Positions 15,667 through 23,938 of a stretch of 64,000 bases of DNA are shown here, one piece after another (within the stretch, counting starts at the first letter, position 1; the number at the start of each line of letters is the position of its first letter). This DNA comes from CAJPPJ01 sp963536495. Lineage in GTDB: Bacteria; Bacillota_I; Bacilli_A; RF39; UBA660. The notes beneath the pieces are model-generated. The model did not search any database. It saw only the letters and a list, made by a program, of their open reading frames with translations, and had not been told where the DNA came from. The position numbers and the translations under genes were made by a program. The stretch is taken from NCBI GenBank assembly GCA_963536495.1, contig CAUTAF010000003.1:59673-123672 (forward strand), given 5' to 3'.

Positions 15667-17961
15667 TTAACTCCTCCTTATTAATGAACAACAATCTAAA
15701 TTTTGTAATCTTTCGAAACTTATTGCTTCTTCATCTTTTCTTCCACATCTTGGACATGTATCATTTATTACTCCTACATATCCACAAACTGGATCTCTAT
15801 CAACTGGATGGTTTATTGCTCCATAACCAATTTCATATTCTTTCATAAGTCTTACTACTTTTTCAAAAGCATCTACATTGGCACTAGTATCACCATCTAA
15901 TTCTATGTATGAAATATGTCCCCCATTAGTTAAAGCATGATATGGTGCTTCAACTTCTATCTTATGTTTAATACTTGTATTGTAATAAACTGGTACATGG
16001 AATGAATTAGTATAATAATCTCTATCAGTAATTCCTTTTAATTTTCCATATATTGCTCTATCTATCTTAGTAAATCTTCCAGAAAGTCCTTCTGCTGGTG
16101 TTGCTATTAAACTGAAATTTAAAGTATAACTATTGGCATATTCATCAATTTGTTTTCTCATAAAACTAATTATTTCACGACCTAATTTTTCAGCTTCTTC
16201 ACTTTCACCGTGATGTTTACCAATTAATGCTTTTAAACATTCTGCAAGTCCAATAAATCCAATTGATAATGTACCGTGTTTAAGTACTCTTCTAACTTTA
16301 TCTGTTGGTTTTAATTTTTCTGAATCTAACCAAATACCTTGTCCCATTAAGAATGGAAAATTATATACTCTTTTTTCACATTGATATTGAAATCTTTCTA
16401 GTAATTGATCTTTTACATCTTCAAGTAATTCTTTTAATTCTTGATAGAATCCTTTTAAATCAGTTTCTCCATTTACTATTCCATGTTTAATACCAAGTCT
16501 TACTAAGTTAATTGAAGTAAATGATAAATTACCTCTTCCTGGTGTAATTGCTTTACTAGGATCTGCCACATTAGCCATAACTCTAGTTCTACATCCCATA
16601 TAACCTACTTCAGTTTTGTAATCACCTTCTTTATAGTATTCTTTATTAAATTTAGAATCTATAAATGAGAAGTTTGGAAATAATCTTTTTGATGATACTT
16701 CACAAGATAATCTAAATAAATCATAGTTAGGATCTTCTTTATTGAAGTTAACACCTTCTTTTACTTTAAATATAGATATTGGAAATATTGGTGTTTCTCC
16801 TCTTCCAAGTCCACTATCTAAAGCATATAAGTAGTTTTTAATAACCATTCTACCTTCAGCACTAGTATCAGTTCCAAAATTAATTGATGAAAACGGTACT
16901 TGTGCTCCTGCTCTAGAGTGCATTGTATTTAGATTATGAATAAATCCTTCCATAGCTTGATATGTAATTCTATTTGTTTTCATATAAGCTTTTTCTATCG
17001 CCACAGTAAATAATCTATCTAATACTTCATTTTCTTTTATAAATTTTTCAAATATTGTTTTATCTATTGTAATAGTTGTTATTTTATCTATTTCTTTAAC
17101 AATAGTATTCATATTTAAATAATTTGAAAATCCCATTAAATCTATAAATTCACTAATTGTTTGTTTTAATTGTTTTTTAAATGTCATTAAGACACCAGGG
17201 GATAAATAATAATCAAATGCTGGTATTGCTTGTCCTCCATGTTGATCATTTTGATTAGCTTGTATTACGATAGCTGCTAGTGCTGCATAACTCATAATAT
17301 CTTTTGGTGGTCTAATGTGTCCATGACCTGTTGAAAAACCTGTTTTAAATAGTTTTTCTAAATCTAATTGATTACATGTTGTAGTACCCATTGCATAGAA
17401 ATCTAAATCATGTATGTGAATGTAACCTTCATCATGTAATTCTGAATATTTTTTCTTCATTAAATATGCTTTTGAAAATTCTTTTGATATTGTCGAACCA
17501 TATTGAAGCATAGTCCCCATTGCAGTATCACCATTTACATTAGCATTTTCTCTTTTTGAATTATCTTCAAAAGAACTCTTTAAACCTAAAGATTCTATAG
17601 TTTTTAAAAACTTATGTTTTTTCTTATCATCAAAGAAAAATTCTCTTGATTCTCTTCTTTTTTCTCTATAATTTGAAAAAGATTCATAAACTTCATTATA
17701 GTTATAATGTTTTAAAGAACTTTCAATTAAATCTTGAATTTCTTCAATTTTTAATTTTTCCGGTTTTTGTTCTTCTATATTTTTTATAACTCTGTCTAGT
17801 ACTTTTTGTGTATCTTTAGTATCGTATTTTCTATTATCTTCATCATCAACACTATCAAACCCCTTTTGTATTGCTAAAGCTATTTTCGTCTCATCAAAAG
17901 AAACTTTTTTACCATTTCTTTTAATTACAATAATATCTTTTAAATTGCTTTCTTCTTTCAT
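15667..17961 (-). CDS. nrdD: Anaerobic (class III) ribonucleoside-triphosphate reductase, lacking the glycyl-radical end
   Basis: The protein opens with an ATP-cone (IVIKRNGKKVSFDETKIA), the allosteric nucleotide site, and continues with the ten-stranded barrel typical of NrdD (YIHIHDLDFYAMGTTTCNQLD, ISYIELDGDTS). Near the end it has zinc-ribbon cysteines (VCGYVG, CPRCG). It then stops with FERLQNLDCCSLIRRS instead of the RxxGY radical segment found at the end of normal NrdD; that segment is on the next gene. It reduces NTPs to dNTPs under anaerobic conditions. The ATG at 17961 follows AAGGAGAGG and is preferred over upstream alternatives. Length is 764 residues. Confidence 0.95.
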   Translation of the reverse strand: MKEESNLKDIIVIKRNGKKVSFDETKIALAIQKGFDSVDDEDNRKYDTKDTQKVLDRVIKNIEEQKPEKLKIEEIQDLIESSLKHYNYNEVYESFSNYREKRRESREFFFDDKKKHKFLKTIESLGLKSSFEDNSKRENANVNGDTAMGTMLQYGSTISKEFSKAYLMKKKYSELHDEGYIHIHDLDFYAMGTTTCNQLDLEKLFKTGFSTGHGHIRPPKDIMSYAALAAIVIQANQNDQHGGQAIPAFDYYLSPGVLMTFKKQLKQTISEFIDLMGFSNYLNMNTIVKEIDKITTITIDKTIFEKFIKENEVLDRLFTVAIEKAYMKTNRITYQAMEGFIHNLNTMHSRAGAQVPFSSINFGTDTSAEGRMVIKNYLYALDSGLGRGETPIFPISIFKVKEGVNFNKEDPNYDLFRLSCEVSSKRLFPNFSFIDSKFNKEYYKEGDYKTEVGYMGCRTRVMANVADPSKAITPGRGNLSFTSINLVRLGIKHGIVNGETDLKGFYQELKELLEDVKDQLLERFQYQCEKRVYNFPFLMGQGIWLDSEKLKPTDKVRRVLKHGTLSIGFIGLAECLKALIGKHHGESEEAEKLGREIISFMRKQIDEYANSYTLNFSLIATPAEGLSGRFTKIDRAIYGKLKGITDRDYYTNSFHVPVYYNTSIKHKIEVEAPYHALTNGGHISYIELDGDTSANVDAFEKVVRLMKEYEIGYGAINHPVDRDPVCGYVGVINDTCPRCGRKDEEAISFERLQNLDCCSLIRRS

Positions 17962-18091
17962 ATAACCTCTCCTTTCTATTTTCATTTTCGTATTTTTAAT
18001 TATCATAGTCAATATGAAAAAAGAGAGTTTTTTTTAAGTTTTTTCTAAAAGCTTGATTTAACAACAAAAAATCAAAAAATTAATTTTTTAA

Positions 18092-18113
18092 AATTTTGTA
18101 AATTTACAAAATT
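18092..18113. promoter_or_regulatory. Perfect 22-bp palindrome, candidate operator of the nrdD operon
   Basis: AATTTTGTAAA followed by its exact reverse complement (TTTACAAAATT), about 130 bp upstream of the nrdD ATG. The core TTGTAAATTTACAA is a symmetric protein-binding type of site, loosely reminiscent of Rex-like operators. It does not match the NrdR box consensus. The regulator is unknown. Confidence 0.45.
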
Positions 18114-18212
18114 GACATTTTTAGATTTTTGTACTTTAAATATTTTTTATTATTTCTTTATTTTATAAGCTTTTATTAGATTTTAATATTAAAAACTTTT
18201 ATAAAAAAATAA

Positions 18213-18242
18213 AAAAATCAAAAAAATGATTTTTTGATTTTT
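18213..18242 (-). terminator. A/T-only hairpin behind the muramidase-like gene
   Basis: A perfect 13-bp stem (18213-18225 with 18230-18242) with a 4-nt loop and U-rich flanks on the minus strand. It contains only one G-C pair per arm, so termination may be weak. Confidence 0.5.
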
Positions 18243-18272
18243 CTGATTTTTACTTTTTTTATAAAATCAAAT

Positions 18273-18806
18273 TTAAGAGTTTTTAACTATATTCATGTAT
18301 TTTCTTATATTTACATGCCACTCTTTATTTTCAGCATACTTAGGATTAATTGCTTCAGGAGTAGTTAAACCATAATCTATATAGTTTCTCTTTAAGTTTA
18401 TAAAGAAACCTTCTATTCCTTCATCCAAAGTGCTAAACCCTTGATAAGAACCCATACAACCTGGATTCCCTTTTTGACCACCTATATTATTACATCTTTT
18501 AACTAAAGTACTACAACTCCATTTACATCCAGTTTCGTGTAATGATATCGCAACTGCCATATATGGATCTATATTATATTGAACTGAGTATTTTGCAAAA
18601 ACTAAACCTTTACCTGTTAAATTAGAATTAAGTGATTTTTCAATCTTCGCTCCTAATTCTTCAATAGTCATATTTTCATATACTATTTTTCTGTTAACTT
18701 TAGTCTTAGCAACACTCATAAATTCATTTATATCTTTAATACTCTTGTTATTATTTGTAAATAAAGATGCCAAACTTATCAAGGATATTGCAAATAATTC
18801 TTTCAA
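18273..18806 (-). CDS. Secreted glucosaminidase/muramidase-like wall hydrolase
   Basis: A short signal peptide (MKELFAISLISLASLF) precedes a 177-residue protein with the pattern YNIDPYMAVAISLHETG, in which the Glu of HETG is the likely catalytic acid. CNNIGG and GFSTLDEGIEGFFINLKRNYID follow, as in glucosaminidase/lysozyme-fold proteins of the FlgJ/LytG type. Four cysteines in the core may form disulfides. It would cut peptidoglycan glycan strands outside the membrane. The start is TTG at 18806, four bases after AGGAGG; no ATG occurs in frame until about residue 30, after the signal peptide. Confidence 0.75.
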   Translation of the reverse strand: MKELFAISLISLASLFTNNNKSIKDINEFMSVAKTKVNRKIVYENMTIEELGAKIEKSLNSNLTGKGLVFAKYSVQYNIDPYMAVAISLHETGCKWSCSTLVKRCNNIGGQKGNPGCMGSYQGFSTLDEGIEGFFINLKRNYIDYGLTTPEAINPKYAENKEWHVNIRKYMNIVKNS

Positions 18807-18869
18807 ATATCCTCCTATTAACAGGCAATATAATTATAACATATTTTAAAAAAAATTAAAAATTTGCAA

Positions 18870-18894
18870 TAAAAAAAGACATTTTTAATGTCTT
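18870..18894 (-). terminator. Terminator of the anchored Pro/Glu/Val protein gene
   Basis: An 8-bp stem (18876-18883 with 18887-18894) followed on the minus strand by seven U. Confidence 0.8.
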
Positions 18895-19837
18895 ATAATT
18901 CTAAAAGTTCTATATCTTCTTTTTTAGCTTCTACTCTTGGTTCTACTACTGGAATAACTTCTTCTTTTACTTCTTTAAATGTATGAATATTAGGAATAAC
19001 TTCTTCTTTTACTTCAGGAGTTACTGGTTGTTCTTTTTGTATAGCAATATCTCTTAAACTAAAGCTTTGAGTATTAGATAAATGAGGTTTTTCTATTTCA
19101 GGTTTAAAATCATCTGGTAATAGTTTTTCTCCTCCAAAAGCTTCTTTTCTTTCATTTATTTCAATTTTAAAATCATCTGGTAATAATTTTTCTCCTCCAA
19201 ATGAATCATTTTTAATAGTTATTTCTTCATTTTGTGATAGAGTTACCGGTGTTTCAACTGAAGGAATAACTTCAGGAATAGTCATATTTTCTTTTACTTC
19301 AAATGAATTATTAACTTCTAGTGGTTTTACTTCTTCCACTATAGGCATAGATGGTTCTAATTTTATTTCTTCAACAGGTAAAACATTTAAATTTGAAGAA
19401 ACTGGATTAACTTCTTCTTTGATTTCTGTAACGATATTTTCTTTTACTTCAGGTTTTATTTCAACTACTGGTTCATTAACTATAGGAAGAGAAATATTTT
19501 CCTTTACTTCAAAAGAATTGTTAAGTTCAACTGGTTTTACTTCTTCTACTACTTGAGAAGTTTGTACTACTGGATTAACTTCTTCTTTTATTTCTTCTAC
19601 TATAGGTTTATTAACAGAAACTACAGTTTTATTTACAGGTGCTATATCTTCTACTTTATTAAGTAATTCTTCACCTTCTTTAGGATCTAAATCTAATTCA
19701 AAATCATCTTTTTTCTTTGTTAATGTTGGTATTAAGATAATTGCTATTATTAAACAAAAACATCCTAAAATAAGTAATATACCTGGTAAAGATTTAAACC
19801 AAGATAAATCAAAACTCATAAAATCCATTATTTTCAT
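18893..19837 (-). CDS. Membrane-anchored protein with Val/Glu/Pro repeats, function unknown
   Basis: After a short N-terminus the 314-residue protein has one membrane segment (LLILGCFCLIIAIILIP, about residues 19-35), then a long low-complexity tail rich in E, V, K and P. Internal repeats are visible: FGGEKLLPDDFK occurs twice (about 225-265), and the element NNSFEVKEN recurs twice, with EEVKP and KEEVNPV copies between. The tail is most likely disordered and cytoplasmic, given the positive KKKDD after the membrane segment. The start at 19837 follows AGGAAA; a TTG upstream would overlap the S1 gene. I do not recognise a family. A scaffold at the membrane is possible but unproven. Confidence 0.7.
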   Translation of the reverse strand: MKIMDFMSFDLSWFKSLPGILLILGCFCLIIAIILIPTLTKKKDDFELDLDPKEGEELLNKVEDIAPVNKTVVSVNKPIVEEIKEEVNPVVQTSQVVEEVKPVELNNSFEVKENISLPIVNEPVVEIKPEVKENIVTEIKEEVNPVSSNLNVLPVEEIKLEPSMPIVEEVKPLEVNNSFEVKENMTIPEVIPSVETPVTLSQNEEITIKNDSFGGEKLLPDDFKIEINERKEAFGGEKLLPDDFKPEIEKPHLSNTQSFSLRDIAIQKEQPVTPEVKEEVIPNIHTFKEVKEEVIPVVEPRVEAKKEDIELLEL

Positions 19838-19892
19838 ACTATTATTTCCTATTCTTACTTTACTATATATAATAGTATCAAAAATTAAATTA

Positions 19893-20240
19893 TTATGCAA
19901 TATCTCTATTATTTATTTCTTTTATCTTTTTATTTACAAAATTATTTAACTCTTTATTTAACTTAGTAAAACCTTCTTTACTTTCTTCTATTTCTACATA
20001 TTTTTTATTTTCTTTATATTTTATTGTTAATTTTAAATGTTTAGTTTCATTATCTACTTCTAAGACTTTTAAAAAGATATAATCTCCTACTTTAGCATAA
20101 GAATTTATATCTGTAACATACTTATTAGACATCTCAGATATATGAAGTAACCCTGTATATTCATTATCGAATTTTAAAAATATTCCATATTCTGTTATAC
20201 CTGTAACTAAACCTTTTACTACTTGTTTTTCTTTATACAT
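19893..20240 (-). CDS. S1-domain RNA-binding protein (YugI/CvfD-like)
   Basis: The 115-residue protein is a single S1 domain (VVKGLVTGITEYGIFLKF, YTGLLHISEMS, VGDYIFLKVLEVD) plus a charged tail. Small S1 proteins of this type (general stress protein 13, CvfD) bind RNA or the ribosome in Bacilli. There is no ribosome binding site: an extended -10 (TGTTATAAT) ends six bases before the ATG, so the message is predicted to be leaderless. It is divergent from nfu. Confidence 0.85.
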   Translation of the reverse strand: MYKEKQVVKGLVTGITEYGIFLKFDNEYTGLLHISEMSNKYVTDINSYAKVGDYIFLKVLEVDNETKHLKLTIKYKENKKYVEIEESKEGFTKLNKELNNFVNKKIKEINNRDIA

Positions 20241-20246
20241 AGCCTA

Positions 20247-20291
20247 ATTATAACACTATATCTTTAAAAATAATATTATTTAATGTATAAT
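20247..20291. promoter_or_regulatory. Divergent promoters with leaderless geometry (S1 gene / nfu)
   Basis: On the minus strand TATAAT (20252-20247) is followed by six bases and then the ATG at 20240. On the plus strand TATAAT (20286-20291) is followed by seven bases and then the ATG at 20299. Neither gene has an SD sequence in the gap. Confidence 0.65.
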
Positions 20292-20298
20292 ATTTCAT

Positions 20299-20538
20299 AT
20301 GAAAAAAGAAGATAAGAATATTTTAGAACTAATTAATGAATGTTTAGATATCGTTAAACCTTATATACAAAATGATGGTGGTGATATCGAAGTAATAAAA
20401 TTTGAAGATGGTATTGTTTACATAAAATTACTAGGTGCATGTGCTGGTTGTATTATGAAAGATTATACTATTAAAGATGGTATAGAAAGTTTTTTAATGG
20501 AACATATAAATGAAGTAAAAGGAGTTATTGAAATATAA
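20299..20538 (+). CDS. NifU-like iron-sulfur cluster scaffold/carrier
   Basis: The 79-residue product is a lone NifU C-terminal domain: IVKPYIQNDGGDIEVIKF at the start and LLGACAGCIMKD with the CxxC pair that holds a bridging Fe-S cluster. It would deliver clusters to targets such as NrdG. A TATAAT seven bases before the ATG and the lack of an SD suggest a leaderless or near-leaderless message. It is a single plus-strand gene closed by a bidirectional terminator. Confidence 0.9.
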   Translation: MKKEDKNILELINECLDIVKPYIQNDGGDIEVIKFEDGIVYIKLLGACAGCIMKDYTIKDGIESFLMEHINEVKGVIEI

Positions 20539-20561
20539 AAAACAGGTTTAAAACCTGTTTT
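20539..20561. terminator. Bidirectional terminator between nfu and the thioredoxin-like gene
   Basis: An 8-bp stem (20539-20546 with 20554-20561) with T-rich flanks on both sides. Confidence 0.8.
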
Positions 20562-20562
20562 C

Positions 20563-21246
20563 TTATTTATTAACTGATTCAATAAATTTAACTAATTCTG
20601 TTTTTTCTACATATCCTGGTATACTTCCAAGTAATTTACCATTCTTAAATGCAAATGTAAATGGAGTTCCTCTTAATCCTTCATTAAATGTTTTATCTAA
20701 TGCTATTAATTTTTCTGCTGCTTCTTGAGTTAATTCATCAGCATTAAAATAATAGAAATCAACTTTCTTTTCTTTAGCTACTTCTTTTACAACTGGTGCA
20801 TATTTAACACAATATTGACATCCACTTCTTCCATAATATACGAAAGTTACTTTATCATCATTAAATTTACTTACTATTTCTTCTGCTGTAATCTTTTTAA
20901 ATCCAGCTATTAATGAATTATATTTACTAGCTAATTTCTTTTGTTCTTCGATTGCTTTTATTTGTGGTCCTAAATATGAATGTAATAAATCTAATTTAGG
21001 TTTATCAATTAATACTATAACTAATAATATAATAGTAATAATTAGTGATACTAATGATATATATACTGAATATTCTTTTAATTTACATTGTTTTAATTTA
21101 TCAATTATCATAGTAAATATAGTTTCATTGTTTTTACTTATTTTTTTAACTTCTTTTACTTCTTCTTTTTTTGTTTCTACAACCTTTTCTATCTTCTTAG
21201 GTTCTTTATTTACTTTTTTATTTTCTTTTTTTATTTCTTTTGCCAT
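20563..21246 (-). CDS. Membrane-anchored thioredoxin-fold protein
   Basis: A Lys/Glu-rich cytoplasmic N-terminus (about 60 residues) leads into one membrane segment (ISLVSLIITIILLVIVLI, about 66-84). A helical linker then joins a thioredoxin domain with YYGRSGCQYC (CxxC near 143-146) and the cis-Pro segment RGTPFTFAF. It should act in disulfide exchange on the outer face of the membrane. It begins three bases after divIVA and is the last gene of the sepF-divIVA group. The unusually long charged N-terminus is the odd feature. Confidence 0.85.
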   Translation of the reverse strand: MAKEIKKENKKVNKEPKKIEKVVETKKEEVKEVKKISKNNETIFTMIIDKLKQCKLKEYSVYISLVSLIITIILLVIVLIDKPKLDLLHSYLGPQIKAIEEQKKLASKYNSLIAGFKKITAEEIVSKFNDDKVTFVYYGRSGCQYCVKYAPVVKEVAKEKKVDFYYFNADELTQEAAEKLIALDKTFNEGLRGTPFTFAFKNGKLLGSIPGYVEKTELVKFIESVNK

Positions 21247-21249
21247 TTT

Positions 21250-21687
21250 TTACTCACTTTCTTTTGTAATAATATCTATTTCCTTTAAATATTTTTCTTG
21301 TTCTTTTAATATGAAATTTAATTTTTCTTTATATATTTCTATATTTTGAATAATAGTTAATCTTTTTAATTCAATATTTTTTAATTCTTGGTAAGCATTA
21401 TTTAATATTAATTCTTTTTCTTCACTTGCTCTTTGAATAAGTAAATCTCTTTCTTTCAAAGCATTTTCTCTAATAGTATGAGAAATTTCTGTAGCTTTTA
21501 TTAAAGATTCTCCAAGTTCTTTTTCTTTATTTTTATATCCATTAAGTTCATTAGTTAAAACTTTTAATTTTTTTTCATAATCATTACACTTTTCAACTAA
21601 TTTTTCTATATTAACTATAACATTATCAATAAAATCATTAACTTCTTTTTTATTGTATCCATTTGCTTCATAAGAAAAATTATTCAT
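21250..21687 (-). CDS. divIVA: DivIVA-family coiled-coil cell-division protein
   Basis: The N-terminus (NNFSYEANGYNKKEVNDFIDNV) matches the membrane-binding DivIVA domain, and the rest of the 145 residues is coiled coil with Leu/Ile/Glu heptads. DivIVA marks curved membrane at septa and poles and recruits other proteins. It is shorter than B. subtilis DivIVA. It follows sepF by 24 bases, an order also seen in Bacilli (sepF-ylmG-ylmH-divIVA), here condensed. A GGGTGA site precedes the ATG. Confidence 0.88.
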   Translation of the reverse strand: MNNFSYEANGYNKKEVNDFIDNVIVNIEKLVEKCNDYEKKLKVLTNELNGYKNKEKELGESLIKATEISHTIRENALKERDLLIQRASEEKELILNNAYQELKNIELKRLTIIQNIEIYKEKLNFILKEQEKYLKEIDIITKESE

Positions 21688-21711
21688 CTTTTCACCCTAT
21701 AAATTAAATAA

Positions 21712-22095
21712 TTAAAAATCTAATTCATTTTCTTCTTTTTTATTCTTAATTTCTGTTTCGTGAGATATTTCTCCTTCTACACCAATATTTTTAGGTGTAC
21801 ATAAAAATATTCCACTACCTAATTTTTGAATTATTCCTCCAAGAGCATATAAAGTTCCATTTAAAAAGTCTACTATTCTTTTACCTTGATCTGGTGTAAC
21901 TCTTTTTAAATTAACTATAACTCCATTTCTCTTTTTTAAATAATCTGCGATTTGTTTTGCTTCCGAAAATGCACGAGGTTCTAAAATAATCATTTTATCT
22001 GTTACTTCAGATTGTCCTCTATCATCACTTACATATTCGTCCATCCCATCATTTTCATCTTTATTAGAAAATATAGTTTTCAAATTAAACGCCAT
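21712..22095 (-). CDS. sepF: Cell division protein SepF
   Basis: The C-terminal ~80 residues carry the SepF fold: MIILEPRAFSEAKQIADYLKKR, VIVNLKRVTPDQGKRIVDFL, GIIQKLGSGIFLCTPKNI. SepF anchors FtsZ to the membrane through an amphipathic N-terminus, here MAFNLKTIFS. The protein has 127 residues, somewhat shorter than the usual ~150. An AAAGGAG site precedes the ATG. It forms a transcription unit with divIVA. Confidence 0.95.
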   Translation of the reverse strand: MAFNLKTIFSNKDENDGMDEYVSDDRGQSEVTDKMIILEPRAFSEAKQIADYLKKRNGVIVNLKRVTPDQGKRIVDFLNGTLYALGGIIQKLGSGIFLCTPKNIGVEGEISHETEIKNKKEENELDF

Positions 22096-22162
22096 AATTT
22101 ATTAAACTCCTTTATCTTATACATTAAAATAATATCAAATTTTTTTATCTTTGTCATCAATT

Positions 22163-23926
22163 TTAATTACTATACCAAATTTTCACTATATCACTATTAT
22201 TTGATAGAGGTTCTGGACTTGCAAGTGGAAACTTAATATTTATAGATAATGGAAATGCACTTCCAAATGCTAAACATGTTCCAGCTGGTAAGTTTTTAAC
22301 TTGATTTATTCCTTCTTGACTTATATTTGGTACCATATTAGCAACATATTCTAAGTCTTTAGGATGTTGAATTTTTAATATTATAAAGTTAGCACATTGT
22401 GATACTGATGTATCTGTAAGTTCACTTGGTCTTTGAGTAATAAGCCCTAAAATAGTACCATATTTTCTTCCTTCTTTAGTAATTCTATCAAATATATTAT
22501 ATCCAAGTAATTTTAAATCATTATCTTCTTGAACATATCTATGTGCTTCTTCAATAACTATATGTATAGGATTTGCTCCTCTTATAGGACTTTTTACTAA
22601 AACATTAAATACCATTCTAGCTATTATCTTAGCTATTACTTTACCAAGTCTATCATCTACATAGTTAATATTGACATCTAAAACTTGAGCTAAACGATTT
22701 TCTTTATTTAAAAATAAATATGAAATATATTCTTCTTTAGTCATCTTTTCATTTATAGAAAAATATTTACCGTATTCTGAATTAGCTAAAGAATTAAGTC
22801 TTACACTAAGTACATTAGCATAATCAAATATTTTTTCACTCTTTAATATACCTTCTGATATAAGAGCAAAATCAAGTGCACTCTTTAAATCAACTAGATT
22901 ATATACTACACTTCCATCTGGATCTGGTATTTTAAAATTATTATCTATAAAACTATTTAAAAAGCTAACAACTAATTCTATATCAGCCATTTTACCCATA
23001 GAATCCACTTGAAGACACTGTTTAAATGTTCTTACATATCCAGGTTGATGTATTTCACTATTTAAATTTAAATCTTTTGTAAAATATGTAGATAAAACCG
23101 CAACTAGTTGATCTCTAATAATTGTAGATTCTTTACCACTTCTAACTATATCTATTAAAGCTCTTGCTATAATATCATTTTTAAGTTTAATTATCTCTTC
23201 ATTTTCACTTTTAAAAATAGGTGCTAATTTTAAAGCTTTTTCAATTATAGGAAGTTGTTCTGCTCTATCAGCATTTAACAAAAGAGCTATATCATCTATA
23301 TCTAGTAACCATACTGGTATTTGTAAAAGTTCATTATTTGTATCTTTAATATCAGTAGTAATTACTTTTGTAGATAATTTTGAATTAATAGTATTAATAT
23401 GTGAAAAAGCTTTTATATATTCTCCATACGCATCAAATATAATAAATCTTGATTTAACCGGTGGATTTTCACTATTATCAAATACACTTTGAAGTATTTT
23501 AGCAAAAGTACAACTTTTACCACTTCCACTATTTCCAAATATTGCAAAATGATTAGAAAAGAAACTATTTGTATCAACATTAATTTTATAATTTTTATAA
23601 ACCGTAGATAAACCAAAGAAAGTCTTATCTGGTGTTTTTTCTTGCTTACCTAAAATTAATTCTAATTCAGGCATAGTAATAATTCTAACCTTTGATTTAA
23701 AAGATGGTCTATCGTTTATTCCTGAGACAAATTTATTATTAACTATTTCTCCAACAATATTTATATGACATTCTTTTTTATCTAAAAAAACTATTTCTCC
23801 AACTATCAATTTATCGTTATCTTCAAATATTACATGAACACCTATAAAATTATTTTGACTTGTAATATCAATAGCTAAGTTAACTCTTACTCTACTTCCT
23901 AGTACCTCAATTATATTCCCTATCAT
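22163..23926 (-). CDS. HerA-like hexameric DNA translocase (HAS-barrel/DUF87 ATPase)
   Basis: The 587-residue protein starts with a HAS-barrel-like beta domain (IIEVLGSRVRVNLA), then the FtsK/HerA-type ATPase: Walker A GNSGSGKSC near 133, Walker B IHIVIEEAHRY near 460, and the arginine-rich end ITQRPSELTDTSVSQC. HerA proteins pump DNA with the NurA nuclease in archaea, and in bacteria also occur in defence systems. No NurA or other nuclease is next to it; instead it lies 12 bases downstream of ftsK in the same operon. A role alongside FtsK in chromosome processing is the simplest reading. Confidence 0.85.
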   Translation of the reverse strand: MIGNIIEVLGSRVRVNLAIDITSQNNFIGVHVIFEDNDKLIVGEIVFLDKKECHINIVGEIVNNKFVSGINDRPSFKSKVRIITMPELELILGKQEKTPDKTFFGLSTVYKNYKINVDTNSFFSNHFAIFGNSGSGKSCTFAKILQSVFDNSENPPVKSRFIIFDAYGEYIKAFSHINTINSKLSTKVITTDIKDTNNELLQIPVWLLDIDDIALLLNADRAEQLPIIEKALKLAPIFKSENEEIIKLKNDIIARALIDIVRSGKESTIIRDQLVAVLSTYFTKDLNLNSEIHQPGYVRTFKQCLQVDSMGKMADIELVVSFLNSFIDNNFKIPDPDGSVVYNLVDLKSALDFALISEGILKSEKIFDYANVLSVRLNSLANSEYGKYFSINEKMTKEEYISYLFLNKENRLAQVLDVNINYVDDRLGKVIAKIIARMVFNVLVKSPIRGANPIHIVIEEAHRYVQEDNDLKLLGYNIFDRITKEGRKYGTILGLITQRPSELTDTSVSQCANFIILKIQHPKDLEYVANMVPNISQEGINQVKNLPAGTCLAFGSAFPLSINIKFPLASPEPLSNNSDIVKIWYSN

Positions 23927-23938
23927 ATTTACTCCCTT

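Larger units (their letters stand above)
18013..18272. other. Gene-free AT-rich spacer upstream of nrdD
   Basis: The 260-bp stretch holds no coding frame. It is almost entirely A/T with several short inverted repeats; the two clearest are listed separately (22-bp palindrome, A/T hairpin terminator). It must hold the nrdD promoter, but I could not assign -35/-10 boxes with confidence. Confidence 0.6.

Noticed and set aside
15664..15700. Programmed frameshift joining nrdD and the glycyl-radical segment
   Set aside because: The small gene has its own ATG with a perfect AAGGAGG site, there is no slippery heptamer at the junction, and the NrdD end carries an extra FERLQNLDCCSL stretch that duplicates the FER region. 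A separate gene is the simpler reading.
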